DNA of 64,000 nt from Elgaria multicarinata webbii. Its lineage: Eukaryota > Chordata > Lepidosauria > Squamata > Anguidae. Each line of letters starts with the position of its first letter. Position 1 is the stretch's first letter. Positions 1 to 13,500 of the stretch are shown in pieces. The translations under genes and the position numbers were made by a program. Below the pieces are notes generated by a model. It had not been told where the DNA came from. It saw only the letters and a list, made by a program, of their open reading frames with translations, and made no database searches. The DNA lies in assembly GCF_023053635.1 (NCBI RefSeq), contig NC_086173.1:143625197-143689196 (forward strand), in the 5' to 3' direction.

Positions 1-75
1 TGGGGACTGTTCTATAATATATATTCAGCTGGTAAGGGTGCTTGGATGAGATCATTGCCAAATGAACTTTCAGTT

Positions 76-192
76 GAAATCGTGCAGCTCTTCAAACACC
101 TCTTCCAACACACATAGGTAAGTATATGCACACACACACTTATATATCACCTGTGTTGGAAGAGGTGTTTGTTTGACGAGCTGCACGATTTC
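76..192. repeat. Inverted repeat with ~40-bp arms
   Basis: The arms at about 76-113 and 152-192 are reverse complements with one short insertion. They begin GAAATCGTGCAGCTC. The loop holds a CA-rich tract. This is probably a small non-autonomous DNA transposon; family unknown. Confidence 0.7.
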
Positions 193-218
193 GCACAGGC
201 ACACACACTGAGAGAGTT

Positions 219-442
219 GGGGCTCATCTACACCAAGCAGGATATTCCACTATGAAAGCGGTATATAAAAGGCAGGAGCCACACGACGGCTTTATAGCAG
301 TATTGAAGTGCACTGACAACTATTGGGACCCATTGAGACATACTATATACCACTTTCCTACTGCTATATCCTGCTTGGTGTGGCTCCTGCCTTTTATATA
401 CCGCTTTCATAGTGGAATATCCTGCTTGGTGTAGATAAGCCC
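219..442. mobile_element. Palindromic MITE with perfect ~57-bp terminal repeats
   Basis: The terminal repeats lie at about 229-286 and 377-435 and look identical. The outer ends read GGGCTCATCTACACC and, on the other strand, GGGCTTATCTACACC. A further copy of the CCTGCTTGGTGT motif lies inside. Open frames on both strands here are only readings of the palindrome. The perfect arms suggest a recent insertion. Confidence 0.8.
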
Positions 443-1456
443 TTATATTGGGAAATGTGGATTTTAGTTCCAATATTAGAAAACACTTCAGAATGGCATA
501 AGTTGGAGATCAGAATGTGTTACTCTGAGAAGCAGCGGGGAAACTATGTACGAACATTTTGAAAGGCAAATGATTGTCAGCAATGGCTTCAGCTACCCTA
601 GAGAATCGTGCTACTGCAGGAGGTTGTACTGGAGGTCATTGAGGGCCCTTCCGTGTAGAATTAGAAGTTTTGATCTACAGCTCCCATCATCCCTCACCAT
701 TGGGTCTCCTGGCTGGGGCTGCTGAGAGTGGCAGTCCTACAACTAGAGGGCCACAAGTTGCCCACACCAGCCTTAAGGACAAACTAATTTATTATGACAT
801 AAGCCAGGGGTCCCCAACAAAGTGCCCACAGGCACCATGGGGACCTCCAACTGTACCCACAAAGCTGCCCACTTCCTGCTTCTGTCAAAACATTATTTTT
901 AATACAAACCTTAAAAAACAGTAGGATGCCAGGTTCTCCTTCCTGTTTCTGTACCTGCTGCAGATCAGCTGTTGTTGGACAGCTAGAAAAGGAAAGAGTT
1001 GATTCCTAGCCCTGCCTGGTCTTCCGCCAACACAGACCTTTCCCTTTTGCGCACTCTCTCTCTTTCTCTTTCCCTGCTCTCAGTCTCTACCCTTGCTCTT
1101 TCACTCCTTTCCCCATCCCTAGCCATCTTTCTCCCCCTTTCTAGCCTCTAGCCTCGCTCTTTCTCTATACCTTTGCCTTGCTGTTTCCCTCTCCATCACA
1201 GCTTCTAGACTTGTTCTGTTTTTTTAATTTATATTTATTATTGCATTTATAACCTTGCTCCAGCCCTTCCAGAAATCTGATCCCAGTGGGAGCTACGTCC
1301 ACTCCGTATAAACAGATCAGAAGAAGATGCAAAGAGCAGAGAGGGTGCTGCATCTTGCCATAAAATACTAGTGCTGCTCAGTCCAATTGCTAAGAATCTG
1401 TTCTGAGAACTAACCTACATGTTACATTAATTACGCCATGTGCAGCTGATCCTCAC

Positions 1457-1457
<1 letters not shown>

Positions 1458-1500
<43 letters not shown>

Positions 1501-1550
1501 ATTATATTTATTTGTATCCCGCCTTTTGCCCAATACTGAGCCTTATTCCT
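1458..1550 (-). repeat. ATT microsatellite and L2 LINE 3' end
   Basis: About 45 bases of ATT repeats are followed by TTTGTATCCCGCCTTTTGCC. This is the reverse complement of the L2-type tail also seen at 38860-38930. The repeat probably grew from the LINE tail. Confidence 0.6.
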
Positions 1551-2513
1551 TATTGTAAGCATGTGGGACTCTTGATTGGGACCAGCATGCACAGGTAGGG
1601 GAGGTTTAAGCCTCCCCATCCAGCCATGCTTCCCCATCCCCCACCCCTGCTCCTAAATTCCTCTGAGTTAGAAAAAGTGGGAAAACTCCATTGGGGCCAA
1701 TGTTGCTTTATGAAGAATGTGCTCACTGTGCCAGCAGCTGCTATCAGCAATAGAGGAAGGTACGAGAGCGCTGATAATGGGAGAAGGGAGAGGAAGAAGC
1801 AGCAGGTGGACCTTATGTGGCCCATGGTTCACTCATGGAAGAACAAGGGCGTCAGTATGGGATGCAGAACTTGCAATCTCTGAAGGTTCCGCATCCTGCC
1901 CATGGAACCTCCTAGCCTTCCTCCTGGGGGTGGGGCTTAGCCTCCAGGTCCCACCCCCTAGAGGAATCCCAGATGTTATCTGAGACAGCGAGAGGCACAC
2001 AGAGAAGGTTCCCCACTCCAGTGCCAGTCGAGACTTCCTTCATGCACCTCTCACCACCCTCAGCCCCGGGGTATACAAAGGAAGTATGACCCGAGTCCCT
2101 TTGTCTGTGCTGAGAGAGGAACGGAAAGCAAAGAGAAAGGCATCATGAGCAGGGCAATGATGCCCATTGGCGTGGCAGCACCTGCTGATGTCATCCGGCC
2201 CGAGGGATGCCCGGTGGGAGGCAATTCAAGTCCCCTCCAAGTGATGTTCTGGATTCTTGCCCTTTGAAATTAAAGAATTCCGCACCACAACGAGAGAGAC
2301 ACGGTTGCCTAAACTGGATATATAACACTGACAACCAAGAGTTGAAAATCTTGCCTTCATCTGTTGGCATTCAGTTCCTTGGCTCAGATAAAAATATACA
2401 CAGTGATAAGGATTAGGCAGAAGAGAAGGGTTCTTTGGTAGCTGATTCTTTTAAAAATCATCTTCCTCTTTTAATACTTCCCAACCTTCTCATGATCACA
2501 CTGAGGCTGACTT

Positions 2514-2842
2514 CACGCAACATACTAACTCGCGCCCAGTGGTTGAGCATGGATTGTTGTTGAACCACAAGTTGTTTGTTAAACCGCAGGTTAGTGTGTT
2601 GTCCAAATCCAGGGCATTTTCCAAAGGATGGCTTGTTAACTATATAGTGTGGTTTATTTTTCTTGAACAAACCACCTTGACAATTCATAGTTTGTTGTTG
2701 GGTTGTTCAGGGTGGTTAACAAGCCACCCTGAGGAAAATGTCCATTGTTCAGACAACGCACTAACTCACCTTTCAACAAACAATGCAAGGTTCAACAACA
2801 ACCCCCACACAACCACTGAGTGTGGGTTAGCATGAGTTTGGC
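2514..2842. mobile_element. DNA-transposon copy, 'CAACAYACTAAC' family, type A
   Basis: The interior is full of inverted GGTTGTT/AACAACC motifs. It is clearly related to the outer parts of 34739-35628. The ends read CGCAACATACTAAC and GTGTGGGTTAGCATG. It resembles a MITE; the superfamily is unknown. Confidence 0.6.
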
Positions 2843-3907
2843 GGAACAGCCATCTCACAGTTAAAACACTTAGGCCCTGTTCAGACATGCGTGGCACGGA
2901 GCGGGATGCTAACCATTACAAGAGGGCCTGCCACCTGAATGGGAACCACGCTGTGCCATGTGATTCCTCTACCCACCCACCCACTATGGCTAGATTGCCT
3001 ACCTCTGTGTAGTTTAACCACTCATCCTAGCATCCTCTGCAACCCTGAATGGGCAGCCAGTAGCCGCTCCATTCAGAAAATGGGGGGCGGGGGGGGGGGA
3101 GGGAGTGCCTGTAGACCATAGAAAATATCTGCATTGGCAAGTGTGTCGCTGGAAGTGGTGGTTGCTCTTGCCTGCAGACTCTATGGTCACCACCATTTTG
3201 GGGTGTGTGTGTGAAAATAACCACAGGTTTTCCACCAGATGAAGGTGGCTAGCAGGCTTGCAGAAGGTGGTTATTGGATTCCCTGCAGGTCCAAGCCACT
3301 ACAGGTTGCATTTTTGAACGATCCAAGGTGGATTAACATTTGTCCAAACAGAGACTTAACGTGAGAATACCAGATAAGAATGGAAGGATTTGCCCACCTG
3401 GACCGAGCCAGAGGGCCAGTGCTCTGTTTTGCACAGCAGCCAACCAGCCAGATGCTTTTGGGAGCCCCCAAGCAGGGCACGGAGGCTAGAGGCATCATCG
3501 CCTGCTGCTCTTTGGTACTTGAAACTTTCCACTACTTCTGCACTTGTACAGTTCTGGACATACTAATGGGATCCCTTTGTTCTCCTAAGCACAAGAAATA
3601 CTGGATGGTTGCTGTCCAGTCATATGATGGCAGGATCCTTCTGGAGTTCTAAATGAGCTCGCATACACACCTGGGTTCCCTGATCATCCCCACACGCCCC
3701 CTTAGGTCACCGTGCGCAGCCATGCTCAAAGGCGTCCCTGCACTAGGGGTGTGCCGCATCATCCCAGTCCCAAAGCCCAGGAACGGATTAGCCCGTGCTG
3801 GCGTCTGAGCTGCTTTGCCCAGGAAGACCAAGGTGGAGCCCTCCCGTCCCGGCGCTTGGCCAAACGCTTGCAAACCACGGGACAAAAACACAGCTCGGAC
3901 GTCTCTC

Positions 3908-4581
3908 TCAGAACTCCGTGCAAGAAGAGCCACCGCTCCCCTGTATCTGTTCATCCCCAGACTGCGGAAGCAGCATCGGGGTGTTCTGGCCATGCGGCCT
4001 CCTTCGCTGACACTCCTGAACCGCACGCTCCAGGCTCTTGCTGATCCACACCACGTGTCTCCTGAGGCTGCTCCTCTGCTCCTGGCCCACCCCAGGGCCG
4101 GACAGGGCTAGCAGGAAGTGGAAAAGCTGTGACGGCAGAGGGTAGACAGGCACCGAACGGAAGAGCGCCGGGATCTCGTCAGCGCAAAGAAGTTCCTCAA
4201 AGCAGGCTACCGTGTACTTGCCGCTGGCCTTACCGGCCTGAAAGTCTGGCAGGACGCAGTTCAGGGAGGCCAGGAAAGTGCTGTCCGGCTTGGTGGGGCA
4301 GAGCGTGTCTTTCTGCTGCCAGCCCAGCCATTCTGCGCAAGCAGCGACGGCGCCATGGGAGAACAGCAGCACGACAGCTCCACCCTCCTGTAGCACCCGA
4401 CGGTGCTGGGCGTGGAGCCACTGCATGGGCCCCAGGGATCCCAGCTCCCCACGGCTCCACAGCTCCAGCGAGACGGAGAAGTGAAGCTGAGTCAGCGCAC
4501 CCGCCAAGGTGCCCACCAGACGCTCAAAGCCGAGGTGGTCCGGCGAGTAGAGGAGGAGAACGTGCCGCCCCTGAAGCATTC
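3908..4581 (-). CDS. IL17RC: IL17RC coding exon 18 (SEFIR domain and C-terminus)
   Basis: This terminal exon encodes residues 503-726 and the TGA stop at 3908-3910. The SEFIR domain is clear: [50 protein letters not shown] and [17 protein letters not shown], all close to human IL17[22 protein letters not shown] and PVYPLPSQL continue the domain as in human. The acceptor is TTCTGCAG. No convincing AATAAA lies in the first kilobase downstream; the nearest is near 2651, inside a repeat. Confidence 0.96.
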
Positions 4582-7500
4582 CTGCAGAAAGAGAGGAAGA
4601 GAAAGAATGTTTGCTTTGGACTGGGGGCTGCCCAGAGATTCGGAGCCTCTCTGCCCCCGAACAGCCAAGTGCCTCCGTGATATTCCAACTTGGAGACATG
4701 TCCCCCTACACGTGTTAATTTATTGCTCCTGTTGTGAAGAGCCATGTGCTTATTTTGCATGCATTGAAATAAGGGATCTCGTCATTGCCCTTTAACTCCC
4801 CCTTTTTCATTCCTCCCCTGTCCCTCATGAATCTGATGAAACGGTCAAAAGTTTATGCTGTAATAAATTTGTTAGTCTTCAAGTTGAATATGAGGCAACA
4901 GTGAGATGTGGCTGCAAAAGAAGCAAATGCTATTTTGGGCTGCATTAACAGAAGTATAACTTCCAAATCAAGAGAAGAACTGGTTCCCCTCTATTCGGCA
5001 CTGGTTAGGCCTCATCTTGAGCAGTTCTGGGCACCACACTTCAAGAAAGATGCAAACAAGCTGGAGGGGGTTCAGAGAAGGGCAATGAGGATGGTCAGGC
5101 GTCTGGCAACAAGGCCCTAGGAAGAGAGACTGAAAGAACTGGGCATGTTTAGCCTCGAGAAGAGAAGATTGGGGGGAGACATGATAGCACTCTTCAAGTA
5201 CTTGAAAGGTTGTCACACAGAGGAGGGCCAGGATCTCTTCTCCGTCCTCCCAGAGTGCAGGACATGGAATAACGGGCTCAAGTTACAGGAAGCCAGTTTC
5301 GGGCTGGACATCAGGAAAAGTTTCCTGACTGTTAGAGCAGGATGACAATGAAACCAATGACCTGGGGAGGTTGTGGGCTCTCCCACACTAGAGGCCTTCA
5401 AGAGGCAGCTGGACAGCCATCTGTCAGGGATGCTTTAGGGTGGATTCCTGCATTGAGCAGGGGGTTGGACTCGATGGCCTTGTAGGCCCCTTCCAACTCT
5501 GCTATTCTATGATTCTATGATCAGGAAAAACTTCCTGACTGTTAGAGCAGTACGGCAATGGAATCAGTTACCTAGGGAGGTTGTGGGCTCTCCCACACTA
5601 GAGGCCTTCAAGAGGCAGCTGGACAAGCATCTGTCGGGGATGCTTTAGGGTGGATTCCTGCATTGAGCAGGGGGTTGGACTTGATGGCCTTGTAGGCCCC
5701 TTCTGACTCTACTATTCTATGATCTATGAAAGTACTAGAAGATTCCTTGTTATTTTTACCTCCAGAATGGTAATCCTCTTTCAGGATCCTCAGCCAGCCT
5801 ATGGAGAGAAGGAATATTAGAGGGTTTGTCAACCATAGAACAGACAACAATGAAAGTAAAACAGCCTGGCACAAGGCAACTCAGAGTTAGGAAAATCCAC
5901 GAAAGGGGCCTGGGCCTACACAAGGAACAGAATGAAGTGGGTAATGTTGGGTAATAGGAACAACTCCGCATGCCTCCAGACGGTAGGAGGCGATAGAGAA
6001 CATGTTATACTTCCTCCCCTTCCTCTTTCACTTTGCTTCTACAACAAGCAACATGTGCGCTCTCTCTCTCTCTCTCTCTCCCCCCCCCCCCCCGAGGGAA
6101 GCAAGTAACCATATCTTGTGCCTTCACTTACTTACACTCATGCACCCAGCTTTAAGAGGTGCTTGTAGCTGAATGATGTTAGATAGCCTTCTTCAACAAT
6201 GTGTATAAAAGCACCAATAAAGTAAATTGATTAGAACTTCTTCGAAATTGGCTCTAGCCTGCATTTATTCCCTCTAGTACTAAATGCTGCGGTATTACGC
6301 TTTCATTGTATAAGGCAACTCTGCCTTATAGAGTCTCTCTCTCTCTCAATGTCCCCGGAATACGGAGGAAGTGTGCCTCAGCTCGCAAAAGCTAGTTGAG
6401 TCAGGCACGCCGCAGAAGTCTGACAAGCCCCAAAAGGTCCGGATTTCCTGACGACAGACGTCACTATAACTACTAGGGAAAGGTGCAGAGGGGAAGGTGG
6501 ATTGGAAATAAAGTAGAAACTGTAATGACTGAGGAGATCAAGGAGAGAGCAAGGAGAGAAGACAGCAAGGTGGAGATACTGGTTGACTGATACCAGATCA
6601 GGGCCAGCAAGGCTTGGGGCCGAGTAGAGTATCGGGAGCAGGAAGAGTGTCTTGTACCTTTCAGCGCTTCCTTCTTGAGCAGCAACGCAAGCAAGATACA
6701 GCAGATGGCTACGAGAGTGATCAGCCAGGCCAGCACCCAGTGCGTTCGGGAATCTGCACGCAAACACGGAGAGGGACGATGGTGGGAAACAATGGGTGAT
6801 TGACAGGAGATTTTTTTCCCCATGGTCTAAAGCTGAAGGACCCAGTCTTGAGCAGAAGGAAGGCCCGGTCCTTCTCTATAAGGTCTGAGTGCAACTGTAG
6901 CCAGAAGAAACACCCTTGGCACGCTACGCCAGTTCTGCCGGGATCAGGACCCAGTCAGCAGCCCCATTAGGGGTGCAGCGTTAATGTGGTGGTTCTTTGG
7001 AACATAGCCAAAGATTCCACCCAACCTCCCGAGGGCTGCGCTCCTAATGCCATGCATGCGGCCTAAAAGTAGCCAGTTTTTGTGCGGCTGCCATAAACCG
7101 ACAGAAATTGACGTTGAAGGGTTTTATTGCATTTTAGATTCAGGTTGAGACTGCTGCGTATTTATGTCTGTATTTTATTGTATGCATCTTGTCGGGGTTT
7201 CCTAATATTATTGCTGATGATGTTTTCTGCTGTGCTGGTCCATGACCGAAATAAATAAACTGAAACTGAAGATCTCCTCTCCACGGAGGCGTTCCCATCA
7301 CCCCAGTCCCTGCCTTGAGAGGCACACTCACACTTCGCCAATGAACAGATCCAGAGCACGGCGGCTTCACTGCCCTCTGTGTGCCACAGCTGTAAAGAAC
7401 GACAGAGAACAGCAGCATTATGATACAGTCTGCCAGAGATCGCGGCATCGCATGGCTAGAAGGGGCCCCTGCCTGGCAACATGCTGTCCTAGCAATGCAG

Positions 7501-10500
7501 TATCCACAACGAATGTCTGTGTAACCTAAGGACACCAGAAGAGCCCTGCTGGACCAGAGGAGTCCAGCATTCCATTTACACAGTGGCCAACCAGATGCAT
7601 ACTGTATGAGAAGCCCACAAGCACCCTGCAACTTTCCCAGCAGCTGATATACAGAGGCACACTGCCCCATACTAGAGACAAAATCTAGCCATCATGATAT
7701 CCCCCGAGAATTGATCCAAGCCCCTTTTAAAGCCATCCAGATTGGTGGCCATCACTACATCTTGTGGTAGTGAGTTCCGTAGCGTGAAGTAGTGCTTCCT
7801 TTTATCTGTCCTGAAACTCCCACCACTCCGCTTCATGGGGTGAGCCTGGGTTCCAGTATTTCTCCACACAGTGTATGATGTGATCTAGCTCAGTCATGTT
7901 CCTCCTTACCTGTTTTTATTATTATAATTTATTTTACCTATTTTTCTACAACTAAATTTGCATATTTATTTATTTATTTATTTATTTATTACATTTCTAT
8001 ACCGCCCAATAGCCGAAGCTCTCTGGGCGGTTCACAAAAATTAAAACCCTAATAAAACAACCAACAGGTTAAAAACACAAATACAAAATACAGTATAAAA
8101 AGCATAAAATCTTGGAAGTTAAAAATCCAGTTTGCAAGCCCATGGAAACTGTGTGAAGCACCTTTGCATAGCTCCTTTAGAGATCTGATCGGTTCTGACT
8201 GAAACCTGGGGCGGAATCGCAGCCCCACTGACATGAGAGCCACCAGCCTCCACTGAGGTGCACAAGAGCTGGGAAACCACCAAACCGGCCGTGGGGTGGG
8301 TGGGGATGGGCCACCTGGGCCACCTGAGGAGCCCAAAGGAGCTGGATTGGGACCCCAGGCCTGAGGTTCTGCACCTCAGTATAGTTAATTTCTAATTTAT
8401 TGTGAAGTTCCCTTTTCTTCGGAGGAGCCTCGTGTGGCACAGAGTGGTAAAGCAGCAGTTTCTGCAGCCGAAACTCTCCCCACGGCCTGAGTTCGATCCC
8501 AGCTGAAGCTGGTTTCAGGCAGCCGGCTTGGGTCGACTCAGCCTTCCATCCTCCCAAGGTCGGTAAAATGAGTACCCAGATAGCTGGGGGAAAGGTAATC
8601 ACGGCCGGGGAAGGCAACGGCAAACCACCCCGCTATAAGGCCTGCCAAGAAAACGTGACTTCGTTCATAAGTTCAAATGAAATTCCCCCTCAGTCCGAAA
8701 GATCTCAATGAGTCAGGCCCTGGGCATGGACAAAAATTCTCTACCACATCACCCCCAAATGCCTTTCAGTGCAGCTTGACACCACCCAATCTTCATTTCC
8801 ACACTCTGGGACAATTCCTAACTACCAGCTCCCAGCAGCCAACCCCTGTCCTTGCACTCACCTGCATGCATTCCCCTGACCGCACGTCCGTCTGCAGGGC
8901 TTCCACCAGGATCCTGTTTTTCTGTGGGGAGGGAAAGGAAAATGTGTTACCGCAGAGTTTACCGCTCCATTGCCCACACAACCTGGGGCCTGATCCACGG
9001 CAGGAGGAAAAGAAGGGGGCTAATAGCTTCATCACACCAGGGTTATACTGTGCAATCACTATGAATTGCGGGCAAAGGACTCCGAAGTTTTCCAGCTAAT
9101 AATCTGCTTTGACTGTCAGGCACTCCCAGGCATCCTGCTTTAATTGTGCTTCTTAGCCAATAGACCCGACCTATTTTACTACCTCTTTAGGAGCAAATCT
9201 TTTGTTGTTCTCCGAGCGGCCACTGGGGGCGCAGGAGGAGGATTTGATATGTTTAAAGTACAAACTAAACAAATGCTCACATCTGCGTAAGTTGTAAAGA
9301 TAAAGGCATCAAAATTGGCACAGTAATAGACATTAAGGAAGGCATTAAGCATACCAATCTTGAATCGGATTGGGTCATCCGTTGATTTTTAATGATTTTT
9401 TACATTTCTCCCCTTTAAACCCTTTCCTGGTACGCAAAGTATCTTAAGAGCGCCACCGCCCGGGGTGTGATTTAGCTAACAACAACAGCTTTAAGCTATG
9501 GGGATAATTTGAGGGAAACGGGGAGGTAGGATGAAGACCTATGACAGGCAGGCCTTACTGTGCTGGCAGCCTGAGCGATGGGGACCCAGGTGCTCTGCTC
9601 CAAGACATGAACAAACGGCTTCCCCTGGGAATCCCGAGTCTCCTGAAGCAGCAACAGCTGCTGCTCATTTGGCTGCTGGCTTCCTGGGCTATCTAGGAGA
9701 AAAGGAAAGCATCATTGTGAAATGACAGTGAAGACTGCTAAGGCCCAGCCCAGGGGTCTAGGCTCTGTTCTTGGATTCAGAGGACACCCTCAGCAAGAGG
9801 GCATCTCTGAACAGAGTCTGTTTTCCTCCCTATATCCAGGATCAGGGCATGGAGGCGTGTGTGTGTGTATAGAATAGGGTGACCATATGAAAATGACCAT
9901 ATGTGACCATATGACAGGGCTCCTGTATCTTTAACAGCTGCACAGAAAAGGGAATTTCAGCAGGTGTCATTTGTATATATGGAGAACCTGGTGAAATTCC
10001 CTCTTCATCACAACAGCTAAAGGTGCAGGAGCTATACTAGAGTGACCAGATTTAAAACAGGGCAAGGCACCTGCAGCTTTAACTGTTGTGATGAAGAGGA
10101 AATTTCACCAGGTTCTCCATATATACAAAGGACACCTGCTGAAATTCCCTTTTCAATACAACTGTTAAAGATACAGGAGCCCTGTCCTCCTTTTCGTATG
10201 GTCACCCTAGTATAGAACCTAGAAAAGCTTGAAATTAGGGCAGCCACTTCTGCAATGCCAAGAACCGAGGAAACACATCAGCCTAAAAACTGAATGTGCA
10301 CGTCTACACATTTGCATAAGTGTGCACATTTGCCTAGAATTTGAATGTGCAGGTGCATATGTATACAGATGCACATTTAGAATGATTACTAGAATTTAAA
10401 TAGAAATACAGCACATCTCATAGTGGGTACGGCGATGAGCTGGTGAGCAGCTGTGTGCTTCTCAGCCAGTTGTCCAGGTGCTCATTGTGGATCGGCTACT

Positions 10501-13500
10501 TCAGGACTTCTTCCGCTTAGTGTTCTTTATTTTTAAACCAGACATGAACTGGACAGGCCTTCAAATAGAGGACTGTCCTCTGTAAAAGAGGACTGACCTC
10601 TGTAAAAGAGGACAGATGGCCACCCTATCTCTTTTTTTTAGAAATTGACTTGCTGGCAGAGGAAAGAGATGAGCTCATGCCTTATCGTAGAAAGAAATGA
10701 TGCTGGGATCGAAGTCAAAAGTTTTAAATTGCTGTACGTTTCCTGGATGGCTTTCTAGCAGATAAGGCAGTAAAAAAAAATGCAACAACAATAACAATTA
10801 TTTCTTGCCCACCCTCCTTCTCATCGTTATGTCAGGGTCAGGCATGGGTTGGCTGGCTGGCATCCCCACATGGCCTTGCTTAGCACAGAATGGGCCGAGG
10901 GAGACAAGACCTTGTTTGCTCAATTAGCAAGTGTGCGGATGTCTTTTAAAATGCCACCAAGCGCCAGTTTCTTGGGAGAGAGGCAGGCTGCCCATCAAAT
11001 CAATCAGTCAGTGTGAAGAACAGGCGCAGCCCCTCATGGGGTGTTTGGGGGAGAGGCTTTAACCCTTGATCCTCTGCTGTGGTCCCAGTCTGGATGGGCC
11101 CCTGCAACTGCTATTTGCATCGGAGAAGAAAGCCCACCTGCCCTCATGCAAATAATAGGTGTGGAGTGTCCCATGTAGATCAGGTTCACAGCAGAGGGCC
11201 TATTCCCCGCAGCAAGGGTCTCTCCATCCCGATGCCCCTTCCCCTGCTGTTTCCTTTTTTTAAAAAAGCCATTAATGCAATTTGGTAACTAAGAATGAAT
11301 ACCCGAGTCTGCTTTTTTCCTCCTCCCTCCCAACCCCCTTTCCTTATATTCCATAATTTTTAGGCTGCAAGCCTGAGGGCAGGCTGGGACTGCCTTATTA
11401 CTGAGCTTTGTAAGCCACGCCAGAAGCCCCTTTTAGTAGAAGTATTGTTCTTGTTTTAAATGCTTTCCATAAATAAATAAATAAATAAATAAATTTTACA
11501 AAATGCATGACTAGTTTGGCCCACAGAGCCCATCATAACACTCACTTTCCTGCAGACAACTCTGAAGATAGGTGGTCCCGTTGCTCCTTACCTACACACA
11601 GGGAGATAGACGTGGGTCAGTGGGACATGGGGAGAGGGAGAGGGGTACTGGTAGTGTAATAGAATCATGTGGGCTAAGCAAACGCTGTTGCCTTCATCCC
11701 CTGTTTGTGAGCTTCCAAGTGGCACCTGGCAAGCTTTCAGTGCAGTGATGTTGTAGGACTACAACTCCCATCAGCCCTTGTGAGTTGCAGTCCAAGAACA
11801 TCTAGAGCAGTGGTTCCCAAAGTGGGGGGTACCGCCCCCTTGGGGGTGGTGGGTTTGCATAGGGGGGCATTAAGAGGCAAAGGAATGGCAGGGGGGCACT
11901 AAGGGGCGACAGGGGGCGCTCGAGGTGGTCTTTTCCGAGAAGCGCCTCTCCAGAAGGTCTTAAAACCCAGGAACATTTTAATGGGAGAAGGTAGTTTGGT
12001 CCCAAGCCATGTAGGGGAAGAATCCACACATGTATTAATACCGTTTAAGAAGAGTCCTTTTAACGGTGAATTGAAATGTTTCAAAAGCACCAAAACACTA
12101 ATGAAGAGACATATCCTGCTTGGTGTGCCCTGCCACGCTGGTTGCAAAACAGAGGTGTTCGCTCTCTTTTCCCTCCCACTCTTGGCAAGCCTGCGGTGGG
12201 TGCTTCGGATTTTGAATAAATATTCAATTAATTGTTACTGTTTTGAATTTTATTGTTATTATCTTCCTTAGTGGGTCGTTGAAAACTGCTATTCTGATTA
12301 ATGATTTTTATAGGGTAGGGTAGAGGGCACTGGGCATGAGTTTGTGGAACCAAGGGGGCGGTGATCTGAAAAAGTTTGGGAACCACTAATCTAGAGGGTC
12401 ACACACATCCCATCTCTGCCCCTGTGGAAAACAGAACCCTGAGACTGATTGGGAAGAGATGAATTCCCCCATTGAATTCCCCCATTGAAACCCATGGGAT
12501 AAAAAGGACTCAATATTGTTGATTATACTGTCCCTTTTACTCCTTAGGGCCACTGCGGTAACAACTATGTTGGATACCAAAAGCACAAGGGTCAGTTCTT
12601 GGACATGGTACCAGTCATTGTTCTGGCCCCAGAGACACAAAGCAGATGCCAAATTATGATGCACCTTTCGCTGTATGATTTTAGCTGTGTTTTACAATTT
12701 CTTATAAATGCTTTATAGATCGTATTGCTACTTTTTACTTGCGCCCTTTTGCTCTGCAATTTTAAGCCATGTTTTATTAACGTTTTATAGTAGGTTATAA
12801 ATCTTGTCATTGCATGATAGTTACCTGTGTGTAAGATTGGCAGTTGATCCTGATCTTTCATTCTCCTTTGGTTTTTATTGGTCAGGAAATTATCTTCTTT
12901 GTTTAACTTTAGATGTTTTTGTTTTTTTTAACGGGGCTGGGCATCTGCTGACAAAGGAGTATGCGAGCTTTCACATTACACAAACTTTTGTTGTTGTCTT
13001 TCAAGATGAAACGTAGAAAGACAGAAAGCTTGCCTTATCCCCTACAGACGTAGGTCTACAAAAAGTTAATTTGCCCTCCTTATTTGATGGTCAACAGGAG
13101 GGTAATAGAACCACAGTCCTGAGGTTTGGGAAGGGGCCAGAGCTCACTGGTAGAGGACCTGATTTGCACGCAGGAAGTCATAGAATCATAGAATCACAGA
13201 ATAGTAGAGTTGGAGCTTTATCACAACAGCGTTCTCCTGTGCAATCACTGCAAATTGCGTGCAAAGGACTCCGAAGTTTTCCATCTTATAATCTGCTTTT
13301 ATTGTACTCTGAAGTTTTCCAGTTTATAATCTGCTTTGACTGTGAAGTACTCCCATGCATCCTGCTTTAATTGTGCTTCAAAGGCAAAAGAACCGCCCTT
13401 TTTTGGTACTACTTTTGGAGCGAATTATTTGTTGTTTTCTGAGAAGCCACTAGGGGCACAGGAACAGGATTTGTTATGAATTAAACAAATGCTTACATCT

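Larger units (their letters stand above)
443..3907. other. 3' flank of IL17RC, no gene recognised
   Basis: It contains a fragment of a CAGGGGTGGGCAAC-type hAT MITE (about 670-768), a possible hAT end at about 806 (CAGGGGTCCCCAAC), a pyrimidine-rich tract at 1020-1200, an ATT microsatellite, a short L2 end and a repeat at 2514-2842. I could not recognise any coding exon here. Confidence 0.5.

Noticed and set aside
228-473. Matching open frames on both strands ending FIYRFHSGISCLV
   Set aside because: They are the two readings of a perfect palindrome.
3649-4026. Minus-strand 125-residue frame overlapping the IL17RC stop
   Set aside because: It is a different frame of the terminal exon and 3' flank.
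4129-4680. 183-residue plus-strand frame
   Set aside because: It is antisense to the GC-rich SEFIR exon of IL17RC, where long shadow frames are expected.
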